From: Planctomycetota bacterium
GTDB taxonomy: Bacteria; Planctomycetota; Phycisphaerae; WQYP01; JAJZKY01
NCBI GenBank assembly: GCA_021803885.1
Contig: JAJZKY010000302.1
Span: forward strand, 1-6,147
DNA: 6,147 bases
Reading direction: 5' to 3'
Position 1 is the first letter of the stretch. Each line of letters opens with the position of its first letter. The translations under genes were made by a program, and so were the position numbers. Below the pieces are notes generated by a model. It made no database searches and had not been told where the DNA came from. It was given only the letters and a program-made list of their open reading frames with translations. Positions 5,882-6,147 of the stretch are shown here, in pieces.

Positions 5882-6147
5882 AGAAAATCATTAAATTTCC
5901 CGGTACGGGTGTGGCCATATTTTTTGTCAATTCTTTATCCTCCCCCATTATTATCATAGCCCTGTCCCGCCAAATCCCCTTTTAACCGCGTGGCCATGGC
6001 CCGCGCATTAACACTGGAAATCTCGCCCCCGCCCCCAAAATATGGCGTAACCGTTCACGGTCATGCCGACGGGCCGGAATTATCGCGGTTCGGTGTGGCA
6101 ATTTTTCCGGGCCACATGGCCGTGCAGGGACTCGGCACATAGCCGCC
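5882..6147. other. Noncoding right flank, no gene recognised
   Basis: Together with the leader this makes 511 bases without a convincing gene. It is partly T- and C-rich (5918-5950). Apart from the third 13-bp word at 6047-6059 I see a small inverted repeat, CCCG-gta-CGGG (5899-5909), and a 6-bp one, TGTGGC (6094-6099) with GCCACA (6111-6116); neither has a terminator-like T-run next to it. Short frames present (5996-6142 plus, 5805-5930 minus) lack support from composition or similarity. Confidence 0.5.
6047..6059 (-). repeat. Dispersed 13-bp word, copy 3 (inverted)
   Basis: On the plus strand this reads GTAACCGTTCACG, the exact reverse complement of the words at 87-99 and 141-153. The match to copy 1 extends to 14 bases (CCGTGAACGGTTAC). 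It lies in noncoding DNA about 410 bp upstream of the HEAT start. Together the three copies bracket the gene block with outward-facing asymmetry. Confidence 0.55.

Noticed and set aside
5861..5917. FMN riboswitch-like start on the plus strand (GGGGCAGGGTG, later TTTCCCGG), tempting because ribD is in the window
   Set aside because: The remaining conserved FMN elements do not follow, there is no riboflavin gene downstream on the plus strand, and the block is explained as the spacer and -35 box of the minus-strand promoter.
5899..5925. CCCG-gta-CGGG hairpin followed 10 nt later by six T residues, a possible plus-strand terminator
   Set aside because: The stem is only 4 bp, the T-run is detached, and no plus-strand gene lies upstream.
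5996..6142. Plus-strand 48-codon frame from an ATG at 5996 to a TAG at 6142
   Set aside because: No clear ribosome site, contains the dispersed 13-bp word, and no recognisable protein features; likely chance.

Overview
The window looks like chromosomal DNA from a bacterium of the phylum Planctomycetota, possibly a Phycisphaerae-type lineage. This is inferred from three things: exported proteins with a TonB/secretin short N-terminal (STN)-like fold followed by a W-x-x-N/H-G-G tail motif, a large exported HEAT-repeat protein with a long N-terminal extension before its signal peptide, and loose gene packing with long spacers. No rRNA or other phylogenetic marker is present, so the assignment is tentative.

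Layout. Positions 1-191 are noncoding and carry two direct copies of a 13-bp word, CGTGAACGGTTAC; a third, inverted copy lies near the right end. A complete ribD (riboflavin synthesis, minus strand) fills 192-1349. An AT-rich 87-bp divergent spacer follows, with a TATAAT box on each strand. Two plus-strand genes (1437-2222 and 2408-3295) encode divergent paralogs of a small exported STN-like protein. They converge, after a 19-bp gap, on a minus-strand gene (3315-5636) for a 773-residue exported protein with HEAT and TPR-like helices and an embedded degenerate response-regulator receiver-like domain. The right-hand 511 bases (5637-6147) hold no convincing gene. They do contain a consensus promoter (TTGACA, 16-bp spacer, TATAAT) about 210 nt upstream of the HEAT gene. 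The intervening leader is predicted by eye to form at least four hairpins and carries two copies of a 14-nt motif.

How the parts may work together. RibD is a housekeeping enzyme and appears functionally unrelated to its neighbours. The two STN-like proteins and the HEAT protein all carry export signals and are of families probably involved in protein-protein contacts in the cell envelope, so a shared envelope role is possible but unproven; none has a recognisable catalytic site. The most unusual elements are the phosphoacceptor-less receiver-like domain inside an exported protein, the structured leader behind a consensus promoter, and the dispersed 13-bp word. No mobile element, CRISPR array, tRNA or rRNA was found.
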